Shown in pieces: positions 1 to 7,623 of a DNA stretch of 23,914 bases. The position numbers and the translations under genes are program-made. The stretch spans positions 1-23,914 of the forward strand of contig HF986029.1 in assembly GCA_000431015.1 (NCBI GenBank), read 5' to 3'. Every line of letters starts with the position of its first letter. The first letter of the stretch is position 1. Below the pieces are notes generated by a model. That model was not told where the DNA came from. It saw nothing but the letters and a program-made list of their open reading frames with translations, and ran no database searches. Source of the DNA: Alistipes sp. CAG:514. Lineage in GTDB: Bacteria; Bacteroidota; Bacteroidia; Bacteroidales; UBA932.

Positions 1-7
1 TTGAGAG

Positions 8-139
8 TTAATTATACAAAAATATGTTAAATTCACGATTATCAGGAGTGTTCTTAATAATGTTCTGCATTAAGACTATAGCCTCACTCCATCGGCCATC
101 CAACATCATTGTTTTTAATTCTGCTTTCCAATTTTTCAT
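8..139 (-). pseudogene. Truncated paralogue of the TPR-like immunity-type gene
   Basis: This is a 43-residue reading frame from ATG at 139 to TAA at 8-10. Its first 35 or so residues (MKNWKAELKTMM start, then a WSEAI segment and a NTPDN segment) align with the start of the gene at 720-1250 (MELWKNELRR, WIDAI, NNPES). It then stops where the longer protein continues with its conserved Tyr-Leu-Leu stretch. The TAA falls about where a Tyr codon would be expected, so a nonsense change or small shift is likely. The rest would lie beyond the window edge, so a complete gene with a separate downstream part cannot be excluded. Similarity to the neighbour is seen directly; the immunity role is inferred. 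Confidence 0.5.
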
Positions 140-141
140 AC

Positions 142-222
142 TTACCTAACAATATACATAGTTCCAACTTTAGGGACACCGTTAACAACACGCCCCGTAA
201 TAGTCACAGTTTGATTATTCAT
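142..222 (-). CDS. Possible 26-residue micro-ORF in the immunity-like cluster
   Basis: An ATG at 222 lies one base after the stop codon of the upstream gene, and the frame runs 26 residues (MNNQTVTITGR start, MYIVR end) to a TAA two bases before the ATG of the next frame. The tight packing suggests it may be translated or may be a gene remnant. No family is recognised. The length is too short to exclude chance. Confidence 0.25.
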   Translation of the reverse strand: MNNQTVTITGRVVNGVPKVGTMYIVR

Positions 223-223
223 C

Positions 224-655
224 TCAAGCACCACGATACTCCGAATACTTTTCTGTAAGATAGAAGCCTTTAGCCACAATTGCAATCAAACCATTTGTGG
301 TAGCGGTCTCTATCTCGTACTTGTATATTTTTTCATTAGAATGGTGAGTTATCTTCTCGCCGGTAGAGCGGATTATTTCATCATACTCGTATTTGAACCT
401 TGAATCAGTGGTTTTTCTGGTTATTTCTTCTATTGAAGCACACATAATCGTCTCATCACAGATAATCCCACCGCAAAGATCAACCTTGAAATCAATAAAA
501 TCAACAAAATATATTGAACTGAATGTATTATCAGAATCCGGCCACTGAACGTCCAGTCGTATCTGATTATGGCTTTCAGGGTAACTTCTGTCAACAACAA
601 TTTTGAGGATTGCAGCATCGTGCCACTCCAAATCATAAAAATCAATAAATTTCAT
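224..655 (-). CDS. Immunity-like hypothetical protein (143 aa)
   Basis: This is a small acidic cytoplasmic protein with no signal peptide or membrane segment. It opens with a Leu-Glu-Trp-His-Asp-Ala motif followed by Ile-Leu-Lys-Ile-Val-Val-Asp-Arg, which resembles small immunity proteins encoded next to polymorphic toxins; I know this type only by resemblance and cannot name the family. The gene is AT-rich compared with the efflux operon next to it, which suggests horizontal acquisition. It lies between two copies of another small gene on the same strand, as in immunity-gene arrays kept without their toxin. Start ATG at 655 is the only good one. Function is inferred from context. Confidence 0.6.
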   Translation of the reverse strand: MKFIDFYDLEWHDAAILKIVVDRSYPESHNQIRLDVQWPDSDNTFSSIYFVDFIDFKVDLCGGIICDETIMCASIEEITRKTTDSRFKYEYDEIIRSTGEKITHHSNEKIYKYEIETATTNGLIAIVAKGFYLTEKYSEYRGA

Positions 656-719
656 CGCACTCTATTTTACTTGTTTCTTATAAATCCAAGGCCATTTATA
701 ATATCATTTATTCTTTGAA

Positions 720-1250
720 CTATATCGGCCTGTTTTTCCAGCCTTTTAGGCAGTCTATTCTGTAATCTCCTACAGGCCCAAGTGCCTCAATCGTACTAAT
801 TGATTCTCTATCATTAAGAATATCTATAGCATACTTTTGTATCTCACTGTAATCACCTTGCAGTCTTTGATAAATAGAGAATCTGTATAATTTATTTGAT
901 GGTTCCATTTCGTAGGCCTTGTCAACCATCCTCATTGCATCCTCATCGCTAATACCATATATCCAACAACACCAAACTGTGATATATCCAAGATAGAATA
1001 AGAACGATGCGTTGCCTGAGAATTTATGCAATGATTCCCTGTAGATTCCTGGAAGCGCCTTCATGCATTGCTCCTGTAGTGATTCTTCCGCATTGGTTTC
1101 CAAAGCAACATGTTCTAATAAATAAATCATATTAAGATATGCATCCTCGCTTTCTGGATTATTGTAGATTATCTCTTTCATAAATTCAATGGCATCTATC
1201 CACTGATTACCATTGATCTTTCTTCTCAATTCGTTTTTCCAAAGTTCCAT
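720..1250 (-). CDS. TPR-like immunity-type hypothetical protein (176 aa)
   Basis: A helical, TPR-like protein with no signal peptide. Repeat-like segments are visible (WIDAIEFMKEIIYNNPESEDAY near the start and a later segment containing AYEMEPSNKLYR), each with the Ala/Asn-Pro spacing typical of tetratricopeptide helices, and a central Trp/Cys-rich stretch. I choose ATG 1250 over the upstream in-frame ATG at 1265 because the truncated paralogue at 8-139 starts at the equivalent residue. It is AT-rich like its neighbours. A promoter with both boxes lies about 60-90 bp upstream. Proteins of this look occur in toxin-immunity arrays of Bacteroidales, but no toxin is present here, so the role is an inference. 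Confidence 0.6.
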   Translation of the reverse strand: MELWKNELRRKINGNQWIDAIEFMKEIIYNNPESEDAYLNMIYLLEHVALETNAEESLQEQCMKALPGIYRESLHKFSGNASFLFYLGYITVWCCWIYGISDEDAMRMVDKAYEMEPSNKLYRFSIYQRLQGDYSEIQKYAIDILNDRESISTIEALGPVGDYRIDCLKGWKNRPI

Positions 1251-1309
1251 TGTATCATCTGTCAATAGTTACAAGTTACGGACTTTTAGAGACCTACTAA
1301 TATTCACCG

Positions 1310-1340
1310 TAAATTTATAAAGGTTAACGAAATAATCAAA
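1310..1340 (-). promoter_or_regulatory. Predicted Bacteroidales promoter of the immunity-like cluster
   Basis: On the minus strand a TTTG box (1337-1340) is followed after exactly 19 bases by TAAATTTA (1310-1317), one mismatch from the Bacteroidota consensus TAnnTTTG. It points at the gene starting at 1250, so these genes probably have their own promoter and do not depend on the efflux operon upstream. Confidence 0.55.
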
Positions 1341-1440
1341 ATATTCAAGAATAGGTGTGAACTTTTTGACCTCCCAGCCGCATCAACGGCCGGAAGGTCA
1401 CGTAATTATTTTCTTCTCAATAGAGAAGCAAGGGCTTGAA

Positions 1441-3372
1441 TCAAAAGTCCTTCCAGCCACCGCCGAGGGCTTTGTAGAGATTGACCACGGAGAGATTCTC
1501 CTTCGTTCTGGCCTCGCTTAGTTCCAGCTGAGAGGCAAGGTACTTTCTTTGCGCGTCAAGGACGTCCATATAACTGATCACACCGTTTATGTACTGGCTG
1601 TTGGCCAGCACGACATATTTCTTGGACGCGCGCTCCATCTCCACCTTCACGTCAGTGTTGGAACGGGCGGAACGGAAAGTCACGGTGGCGTCATAGACCT
1701 CTCTGAACGCCTGCATAACATCTTTCTCGTACTCCAGCCTTGTCTGCTCGTAGGAGGCCACGGCGGCTTTGAGGGCGGAACGTCGTTTGCCGAACTCGAA
1801 GACCGGTGAAGCCAGTGTGGCTCCGGTGAACCAGAACGGGGACTTCAGGAAATCCTTAAGGGCGTTGTTCTCCTCTCCGGCTCCAAGATTGATGGTAAAG
1901 GACGGGAACCTTTCGGCCATCGCCACGCCCACGCGAGCCTCCGCCGCCCTGAGAGTGTTCTCGGACTGCATAAGGTCAGGCCTGCGCCTGAGGATGTCAG
2001 ACAGAACTCCGGACGGAACAACGGTCTTTGACATTTCCGATAAGGACAAACCACGCTCCACATCCTTCGGATACGATCCGGTAATAAAACACAACTCACT
2101 TTCTTTCAATGCGATTTGTTTCTGAAGATCCGGCACCAAAGCCTCGGTAGAAGCCAATTCCACAAGAGCCTGCTGGTAAGGGATCTCAGATGTCAGTCCT
2201 CCTTCCGCACGGAGTTTGGCCTGATTCACGGACTTCTGCCTTGTGACCAAAGTGTTGGTGACTATCTCAAGTTTCTTGTCCAAGCCCACCAGTTCATAGT
2301 AGGCGGAGGCCACACTGGCGATGACGCTCGTCCTCACCGCTTTCTGAGCCTCGACAGTGCCGAGATAACCGGCCAGTTTCTCTTTCTTGGACCATCTCAG
2401 TCTTCCCCATAAATCCACCTCCCACTGAAGCGAGGCCTTGACTCCGAATTCAGGAGAGTCCGGTTTCGGATCCGTCCCCCCGTAATTGCTGTGATCATTC
2501 TGCGCATAGCCTTTCACCGAGACGGAAGGCAGCTGGGCGGATCTTTGCACACGGTACCTGTACTCCATCTCCTTCAGACGCTCCGCAGCGATGAGGATGT
2601 CTTTGTTATATTCCAAAGCCGCGTCTATAAGCTTCTGCAATTCAGGAGACTCATACACTTCCCGCCAGTCAAGGTCAGCGATGCTCCTGTCGCTCGAATC
2701 CTCGAAATAGGCTTTCGGCATCTCTCCGAGGTCCGGCTTATCGCAATACCTCGATGTGGAGCAGGAATCTAAAGTCAGGGAAGACACGGCCATGACTGCG
2801 ACGACCGACAAGGCCTTTCCCGCCTTACGGAGTTTTGGTCTCCACTTCGAGATCCTTGATCTCAACTTGTAGATCAGCACGAAGAAGAACGGAACAAAGA
2901 CGATTCCGACGGTTATGCCGGTGATCATCCCGAAGAACACTCCGATGCCGATGTTCCTGCGGCTCTCGGATCCCGGGCCACTGGCGAACACGAGAGGCAG
3001 CATGCCAAGGATAAATGCCAAGGATGTCATCACGATTGGTCTGAACCTCAGTTTTGCGGCGGTGACCGCAGCCTCTTCCAGATCCTTTCCGGCCTCAACC
3101 TCTTCTTTGGCGAACTCTACGATCAAGATCGCGTTCTTGGCCACAAGGCCGACGAGCATCACGAGACCTATCTGGAAATAGATGTTGCTCTCCATTCCAA
3201 GCACAGCCACACCGAGATACGCTCCGGCTATCGCGATCGGAAGCGAAAGGATGACGGCCACAGGAATGGACCAGCTCTCGTACTGGGCAGCGAGGAAGAG
3301 GAACACGAACAGCAACGCCAGCGCAAGCACGAGTCCGGTCTGCCCGCTCTCCTTCTTCTCCTGATAGGACAT
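1441..3372 (-). CDS. RND permease C-terminus fused in frame to an outer-membrane factor (TolC/OprM-like)
   Basis: The frame from ATG 3372 begins inside the RND permease family motif Trp-Ser-Gly-Met-Ser-Tyr-Gln-Glu. It holds the last transmembrane helices, including the proton-relay Lys (GLVAKNAILIVEF) and the Arg/Thr of RPIVMTSLAF. About 20 residues after the last permease helix, with no stop codon, a new hydrophobic segment (ALSVVAVMAVSSL) leads to Leu-Asp-Ser-Cys, like a lipoprotein signal, and then a complete outer-membrane factor of about 450 residues (NodT/OprM type, ending YKALGGG). The outer-membrane factor has no obvious start codon of its own. The first part of the permease lies upstream in another frame (3095-5935); adding 5 bp near 3383 would join both into one 1499-residue protein. 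Confidence 0.8.
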   Translation of the reverse strand: MSYQEKKESGQTGLVLALALLFVFLFLAAQYESWSIPVAVILSLPIAIAGAYLGVAVLGMESNIYFQIGLVMLVGLVAKNAILIVEFAKEEVEAGKDLEEAAVTAAKLRFRPIVMTSLAFILGMLPLVFASGPGSESRRNIGIGVFFGMITGITVGIVFVPFFFVLIYKLRSRISKWRPKLRKAGKALSVVAVMAVSSLTLDSCSTSRYCDKPDLGEMPKAYFEDSSDRSIADLDWREVYESPELQKLIDAALEYNKDILIAAERLKEMEYRYRVQRSAQLPSVSVKGYAQNDHSNYGGTDPKPDSPEFGVKASLQWEVDLWGRLRWSKKEKLAGYLGTVEAQKAVRTSVIASVASAYYELVGLDKKLEIVTNTLVTRQKSVNQAKLRAEGGLTSEIPYQQALVELASTEALVPDLQKQIALKESELCFITGSYPKDVERGLSLSEMSKTVVPSGVLSDILRRRPDLMQSENTLRAAEARVGVAMAERFPSFTINLGAGEENNALKDFLKSPFWFTGATLASPVFEFGKRRSALKAAVASYEQTRLEYEKDVMQAFREVYDATVTFRSARSNTDVKVEMERASKKYVVLANSQYINGVISYMDVLDAQRKYLASQLELSEARTKENLSVVNLYKALGGGWKDF

Positions 3373-5935
3373 TCCGCTCCACTCCGATGTTGTCCGGCAG
3401 ATGCTCCTCGGCGATCTCCTCAAGTATGGCAAGGGCCTCGCCTGAGCTGGTTCCGTTGGCGGCCTCTCCGCTGATCGTGGACGAATTGTACATGTTGAAC
3501 CTCTTGATCGTACCCGGTCCTGTCGTGAAATGCGTAGTACCCAGAGCATTGACAGGGATCATCGTGCCTCCCGAACTCTTCATGAAGAAGAGGTTCAGAT
3601 TGTCGGAGTGGGCGCGGTACGGGGCGTCGGCCTGGATGTAGACACGGTATATTCGGTTGTACATGTTGAAGTCGTTGACATAGATCGCACCGGTGAACGC
3701 TTTCAGGGTCGCGAAGACATCGGCCATCGACAGCCCCAGAAGCTGGATCTTGTCACGGTCCGCATCGAAATACAACTGAGGGATGTCCTTTTGCATTCCG
3801 GAGGACAATCCGGTGAACTCTTTCCTCTTCATCGCATAATGAAGAAGCGTGTCCGAGGCGTTCTGGAGATCCTGATAGGTCGCGTCCCCCCTTGCCTCAA
3901 GCACCATCGAGAATCCGCCCGAAGTACCGAGTCCAGGGATGACGGCTGGCGTGCTGATGTACACCTTGCTCTCCGGATAGCGTGACAAGGAGTCTCTCAC
4001 CATCGCTATCGTCTTGGACATATTCGTGACCTTGCGCTCTTTCCATGGTTTCAGGATCACCGTCAAGGTGCTGTTGGACTGCGCGGTACCTATCCGGGGA
4101 CTGGAGCCGGTGACATTGAGGACATATTCAACATCGCGCTGCCGGAGCAGAAAATCCATCGCGCGGTCCGTCACCTCTCTGGTCCGCTCAAGCGTGGCAC
4201 CCGTCGGAAGCTCCAGCTCCACAGTGAAATAGCCCTGATCCTCCTTGGGGATGAAACTCTGCGGAACGAGGCGACCGAGTATGAATATTCCCACAATCGC
4301 GACGCCGAAGACAGCGAACATCCTCTTCGAATTGTGCAGCGCGAAACGGACCATCCTCGCATAGAGCGAGGTTCCTTGCTCAAGCCACTGGTTTATCTTT
4401 CTGAACACGAAGTTCTTAGGCTTGTCATCATCGTGCGGCTTCAGGAATTTGGAACACATCACAGGGCTTAAGGTCAGCGCCACAATGGTGGAGATTATCA
4501 CGGAAACAGCGATCGTGACCGTAAACTGCCTGAACAATTGGCCCGTAATTCCGGAAAGGAAACTTACCGGAACAAAAACGGCGCAGAGCACAAGCGACAT
4601 CGCCACAAGGGCACTTCCTATCTCCCCCATCGCCTTTTTTGTAGCCTCGTACGGGGACAGATGTTCGGTTGACATGATCCTGTCCACATTCTCCACGACC
4701 ACGATAGCATCATCCACAACGATTCCGATGGCCAGTATGAGGCCAAGCAATGTCATCATGTTCAGAGAGAAGCCGAAGATCAGCATCACTCCGAAGGTGC
4801 CGATCAGGGAGATCGGCACTGCTATTGCCGGGACGAGCGTGGCCCTGACATTCTGAAGGGAGAGGAACACCACGAGGATGACAAGGATCAAGGCTTCGAA
4901 CAAGGTTCTGTAAACGTGATGGATGGACTCCGAGATGTAGGTGGTCATGTCGAACGGAATGTCGTAGGACATGCCGTCAGGGAAGCCCTTGCTGATCTCG
5001 GCCATCTCCGCCTTGACCTTGTCGGCGACCTCCACGGCGTTAGCTCCGGGAAGCATAAAAACGTTCATCACTGCGGCGTTGCGGGCGTTGATGCCGCTCT
5101 CGGTGTTGTACGACTGGGCCTCAAGCGAGATCCGGGCCACATCCCTGAGGCGGATGATTGATCCGTCCTCGCCCGTTCTGACCACAATGTTCTCGAACTG
5201 CTCGACCGATGAGAGACGGCCCGGAGCCGTGATCGGGATGGTGACATCCACATCCGTGATCGGCTGCTGCCCGAGCACTCCGGCCGCGGCCTCACGGTTC
5301 TGATCCTTCAGAGCGTTCTGCAGATCCTTGACCGTTATCCCGAGGCTGGCCATCTTGTCCGGCTGTACCCAGATCTGCATCGCATAGTAGCGGCTTCCCA
5401 CGTTCGAGACAACTCCCACGCCAGGAACACGCCTCAAGCGGTCCTGAATATTCAAGGTTGTGTAGTTGCTGAGATAGACCTCGTCGAATTTCGGGTCATC
5501 CGACATCACGGTGATCGTCATCAGCTTGCTTGAGGACTCCTTCTCCACCGAGATTCCGTTCTGCACAACCTCGGCCGGAAGTCTGGACTCGGCCAGCTTG
5601 ACCCTGTTCTGAACCTCCACGGCGGCGAGATCCGGATCGGTGGAGATGTCGAATGTCAATGTCGCCGAATAGCCTCCGTTGTTGGAGTTGCTTGACTCCA
5701 TGTAGAGCATCCCCGGCGTTCCGTTGAGCGACTGCTCGATAGGTGTCGCCACGGCCTGCGACACGGTCTGCGAGTTGGCGCCCGGATAGGATGTCGAGAC
5801 GCGCACGACCGGAGGGACAATCTTCGGGTACTGGTCAACCGGCAGCATGGTCAGTCCTATGAGCCCGACAAGTACGATTATTATGGATATGACAGTCGAG
5901 AATACGGGCCTGTCTATAAAGAAATCGGATTTCAT
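3095..5935 (-). CDS. RND multidrug efflux permease, N-terminal ~850 residues (AcrB/HAE1 type), frameshifted
   Basis: This is the inner-membrane proton-driven pump of a tripartite drug exporter. It starts at ATG 5935 with the family N-terminus (FFIDRPVFSTVISII). The first periplasmic loop, the central transmembrane block with the paired Asp of GIVVDDAIVVVEN in TM4, and the second periplasmic loop with its SQSFIPKEDQGYF-like region are all visible. Homology ends near residue 850 (position about 3385), after which the open frame to 3095 encodes unrelated Arg-rich sequence. TM8-12 with the proton-relay Lys continue in the frame of the 1441-3372 entry. The gene lies 25 bp after the adaptor gene. 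As read here the pump cannot be made intact, unless the shift is a sequencing error or is reversible. Confidence 0.85.
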   Translation of the reverse strand: MKSDFFIDRPVFSTVISIIIVLVGLIGLTMLPVDQYPKIVPPVVRVSTSYPGANSQTVSQAVATPIEQSLNGTPGMLYMESSNSNNGGYSATLTFDISTDPDLAAVEVQNRVKLAESRLPAEVVQNGISVEKESSSKLMTITVMSDDPKFDEVYLSNYTTLNIQDRLRRVPGVGVVSNVGSRYYAMQIWVQPDKMASLGITVKDLQNALKDQNREAAAGVLGQQPITDVDVTIPITAPGRLSSVEQFENIVVRTGEDGSIIRLRDVARISLEAQSYNTESGINARNAAVMNVFMLPGANAVEVADKVKAEMAEISKGFPDGMSYDIPFDMTTYISESIHHVYRTLFEALILVILVVFLSLQNVRATLVPAIAVPISLIGTFGVMLIFGFSLNMMTLLGLILAIGIVVDDAIVVVENVDRIMSTEHLSPYEATKKAMGEIGSALVAMSLVLCAVFVPVSFLSGITGQLFRQFTVTIAVSVIISTIVALTLSPVMCSKFLKPHDDDKPKNFVFRKINQWLEQGTSLYARMVRFALHNSKRMFAVFGVAIVGIFILGRLVPQSFIPKEDQGYFTVELELPTGATLERTREVTDRAMDFLLRQRDVEYVLNVTGSSPRIGTAQSNSTLTVILKPWKERKVTNMSKTIAMVRDSLSRYPESKVYISTPAVIPGLGTSGGFSMVLEARGDATYQDLQNASDTLLHYAMKRKEFTGLSSGMQKDIPQLYFDADRDKIQLLGLSMADVFATLKAFTGAIYVNDFNMYNRIYRVYIQADAPYRAHSDNLNLFFMKSSGGTMIPVNALGTTHFTTGPGTIKRFNMYNSSTISGEAANGTSSGEALAILEEIAEEHLPDNIGVERNVLSGEEGERADRTRACAGVAVRVPLPRCPVRELVHSCGRHPFASDRDSRSVSRCGCAWNGEQHLFPDRSRDARRPCGQERDLDRRVRQRRG
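3378..3389 (-). other. Frameshift site in the RND permease gene (short tandem-repeat contraction)
   Basis: The upstream frame ends its homology with Ile-Gly-Val-Glu and the downstream frame resumes with Glu-Trp-Ser-Gly-Met. The family consensus needs Gly-x-Glu-Trp-Ser-Gly-Met, which would be encoded by GTGGAGTGGAGCGGAATG on the minus strand. The window has GTGGAGCGGAATG, so one 5-bp TGGAG unit of a tandem pair is missing. The span 1441-5935 is 4495 bp, and adding 5 gives 4500, a whole number of codons. A one-base insertion would give the same frame change but fits the family spacing less well. Confidence 0.7.
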
Positions 5936-5960
5936 AAGTTCGTGTCTGTTAACATATTCC

Positions 5961-7097
5961 TTAAGAGCGAACCGCCTCCACCTTCATTCCGTGGCTCAGC
6001 TTGTGCTCCCCTTCCACCACAATGACCTCTCCGGGATTGAGGCCACGCTCCACGACAGTCGTGTTCTCCACTTCAGGTCCAGTCTGGATGAAACGCTTCT
6101 CCACGATGCCGTCATGTTTCAACACGAATATGAACGAGCCGCTCTTTTCGATGATGATGGCCTTGGTCGGCACCGCCACTGCGTTCTCCCTCACGTCCAA
6201 AAGGACTTTAACGTTGGTGAACTGACCCGGCAGGAGTTCACGGTCAGGGTTAGGCATCTCGGCGCGTACCGAGAACGTCCCTGATTTGGCGTCCACAAGA
6301 GGATCGGCGAAATCCACCAGCCCTTTGTACTTATAGACGGATTTGTCAGCCATAGTGATGGTCACATACGGATCCCAGTGCCTGCTGGTGTCCTTCTGGC
6401 CGAGGTTCACATTTCTGGCCTTTGATTTCTGGTAGTCAAGATCAGTCATCTTGAACTCCACAAGCACCGTGTCGCTCTTGACCACATTTGCGAGGAGGGA
6501 CTGCGATCCCGGCCCGACAAGAGTGCCTATGTCCACATGCCTCTCGCTGATGTAACCACTAATAGGAGATCGCACTGTGGTGTAGCTCAACGCCAGACGG
6601 GCTTCCGTCAGATTCGCCTCGCTGACCTGCACGTCAGCCTTGGCGCTCTCATAGGCGGCGACAGCGTTGTCCAGATCAAGCTGGCTGGAGGCCTTCTGCT
6701 CGAACAAAGGCTTGATCCTCGCCAGATCCCTCTCTGCCTTAAGGGCCATCGCCTTGTTTTTAGTCACCAGTGCCTCTGCCCTGTCCACCTGAGCTTTGTA
6801 CTGTTTCGGATCAATGATGAAAAGTATCTGGTCTTTCTTAACGTATGTTCCTTCCTCAAACATCATCTTCTCAAGATAGCCTTCGACCCTCGCCCGCACC
6901 TCCACGAACTGCTGGGCGCGGATCCTTCCCGGAAACTCCCCGTAGATCTCCACATTCCTTGTCCTGACCGTGTCAACGCTGACAACAGGAAGATCCTCCA
7001 AATGATGCTTTGGCCGGAGAACAATGATGACAACAGCCGTGGCGACAACAGCCACAGCGACCGCGCCAATAATGGCTCTTTTGTTAAGCTTGCTCAT
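5961..7097 (-). CDS. RND efflux periplasmic adaptor (membrane fusion protein, AcrA-like)
   Basis: At 378 residues it has the usual length for the family. The N-terminus (MSKLNKRAIIGAV followed by a long Ala/Val stretch) is an uncleaved inner-membrane anchor, with no lipobox. Then come the barrel/lipoyl half (RVEGYLEKMMFEEGTYVKKDQ), a coiled-coil hairpin rich in Ala/Glu/Lys (about residues 95-170), the second lipoyl half (VRSPISGYISERHVDIGTLV) and the beta-barrel (SGTFSVRAEMPNPDRELLPGQF), which are the classic HlyD/AcrA landmarks. It bridges the permease and the outer-membrane factor, and is the first gene of the operon, ending 25 bp before the permease start. A short inverted repeat in its leader may be a regulator site. 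Confidence 0.92.
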   Translation of the reverse strand: MSKLNKRAIIGAVAVAVVATAVVIIVLRPKHHLEDLPVVSVDTVRTRNVEIYGEFPGRIRAQQFVEVRARVEGYLEKMMFEEGTYVKKDQILFIIDPKQYKAQVDRAEALVTKNKAMALKAERDLARIKPLFEQKASSQLDLDNAVAAYESAKADVQVSEANLTEARLALSYTTVRSPISGYISERHVDIGTLVGPGSQSLLANVVKSDTVLVEFKMTDLDYQKSKARNVNLGQKDTSRHWDPYVTITMADKSVYKYKGLVDFADPLVDAKSGTFSVRAEMPNPDRELLPGQFTNVKVLLDVRENAVAVPTKAIIIEKSGSFIFVLKHDGIVEKRFIQTGPEVENTTVVERGLNPGEVIVVEGEHKLSHGMKVEAVRS

Positions 7098-7139
7098 AGC
7101 GATCTTTTTTGCGAACCAGGCTGCCCTGATCCCGTGTAT

Positions 7140-7154
7140 TGAGGCATCGCCTCA
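7140..7154. promoter_or_regulatory. Inverted repeat upstream of the efflux adaptor gene
   Basis: TGAGGC-ATC-GCCTCA is a perfect 6+6 inverted repeat with a 3-base centre, about 45-60 bp upstream of the adaptor ATG. Efflux operons are often repressed by TetR- or MarR-type dimers binding such dyads, but no regulator gene is adjacent. Assignment as an operator is a guess. Confidence 0.3.
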
Positions 7155-7280
7155 TCAAAGACCGTTCCAAATTAAATATAGGCCCGCAGTGTGTTCTTTT
7201 TCAGAATTGTACACAACCTCTTTTTATGATTGGATTTCAACCGACAATCACGGCGGGCACCCTCTTTCTTACAAAACACC

Positions 7281-7328
7281 TTCAGCCGATGTGCCACTGA
7301 AGTCCACTCCAGCAGCACATCGGCTGAA
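7281..7328. repeat. 14-bp perfect inverted repeat (hairpin)
   Basis: TTCAGCCGATGTGC (7281-7294) and its exact complement GCACATCGGCTGAA (7315-7328) flank a 20-base loop. It lies about 300 bp downstream of the MBOAT stop. There is a short A run after the right arm on the plus strand but no clear U tract on the minus strand, so it is not a textbook terminator. A terminal inverted repeat or structured RNA is possible. Confidence 0.6.
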
Positions 7329-7623
7329 AAACTATTGCTCTAATCTTAGACTTTTTCAGCCCTGGCGGGCACTCACCCACTTCTATGGCACATTAACGTG
7401 AACGCGTTTTGTAATCGGGAAAGGTTTACGGCTCCGACGGGACGGAGTTTTAGCGGCAATATTCGCAGTCCTTTTAGAGATGGTCTGGTCTACAAACACT
7501 CGTGGCACCCAAAGTGCTGATTATCAAGGAAAAAATGGATTACGTGGTACTCCAAAACGGCACCAGATGATCGGTCTTATTCCTCATTTTCAACTGGTTA
7601 AGTGGCACACGCAATCCTCATCA

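Larger units (their letters stand above)
7098..7623. other. Non-coding interval between MBOAT and efflux operons
   Basis: No convincing gene is present in this 526-bp interval; the open frames in it lack recognisable protein sequence. It holds the leader of the efflux operon (right after 7097), the dyad at 7140-7154, a 14-bp inverted repeat at 7281-7328, and several copies of TGGCAC or its complement (7291-7296 as GTGCCA, 7386-7391, 7503-7508, 7603-7608). Base composition changes along it. It may be the remains of a mobile element end, but no transposase remnant is recognised. Confidence 0.4.

Noticed and set aside
1413..1428. CTTCTC-AATA-GAGAAG hairpin just after the outer-membrane-factor stop, as a terminator
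   Set aside because: The 6-bp stem is weak and is followed on the minus strand by AAAATAATT, not a T run.
3372..3400. Programmed ribosomal frameshift in the permease gene
   Set aside because: There is no slippery heptamer at the junction, and a missing 5-bp repeat unit explains the exact family alignment better.
2116..5303. Several plus-strand open frames of 60-150 codons opposite the efflux genes
   Set aside because: They have no recognisable protein features or promoters and arise from the GC-rich opposite strand of real genes.
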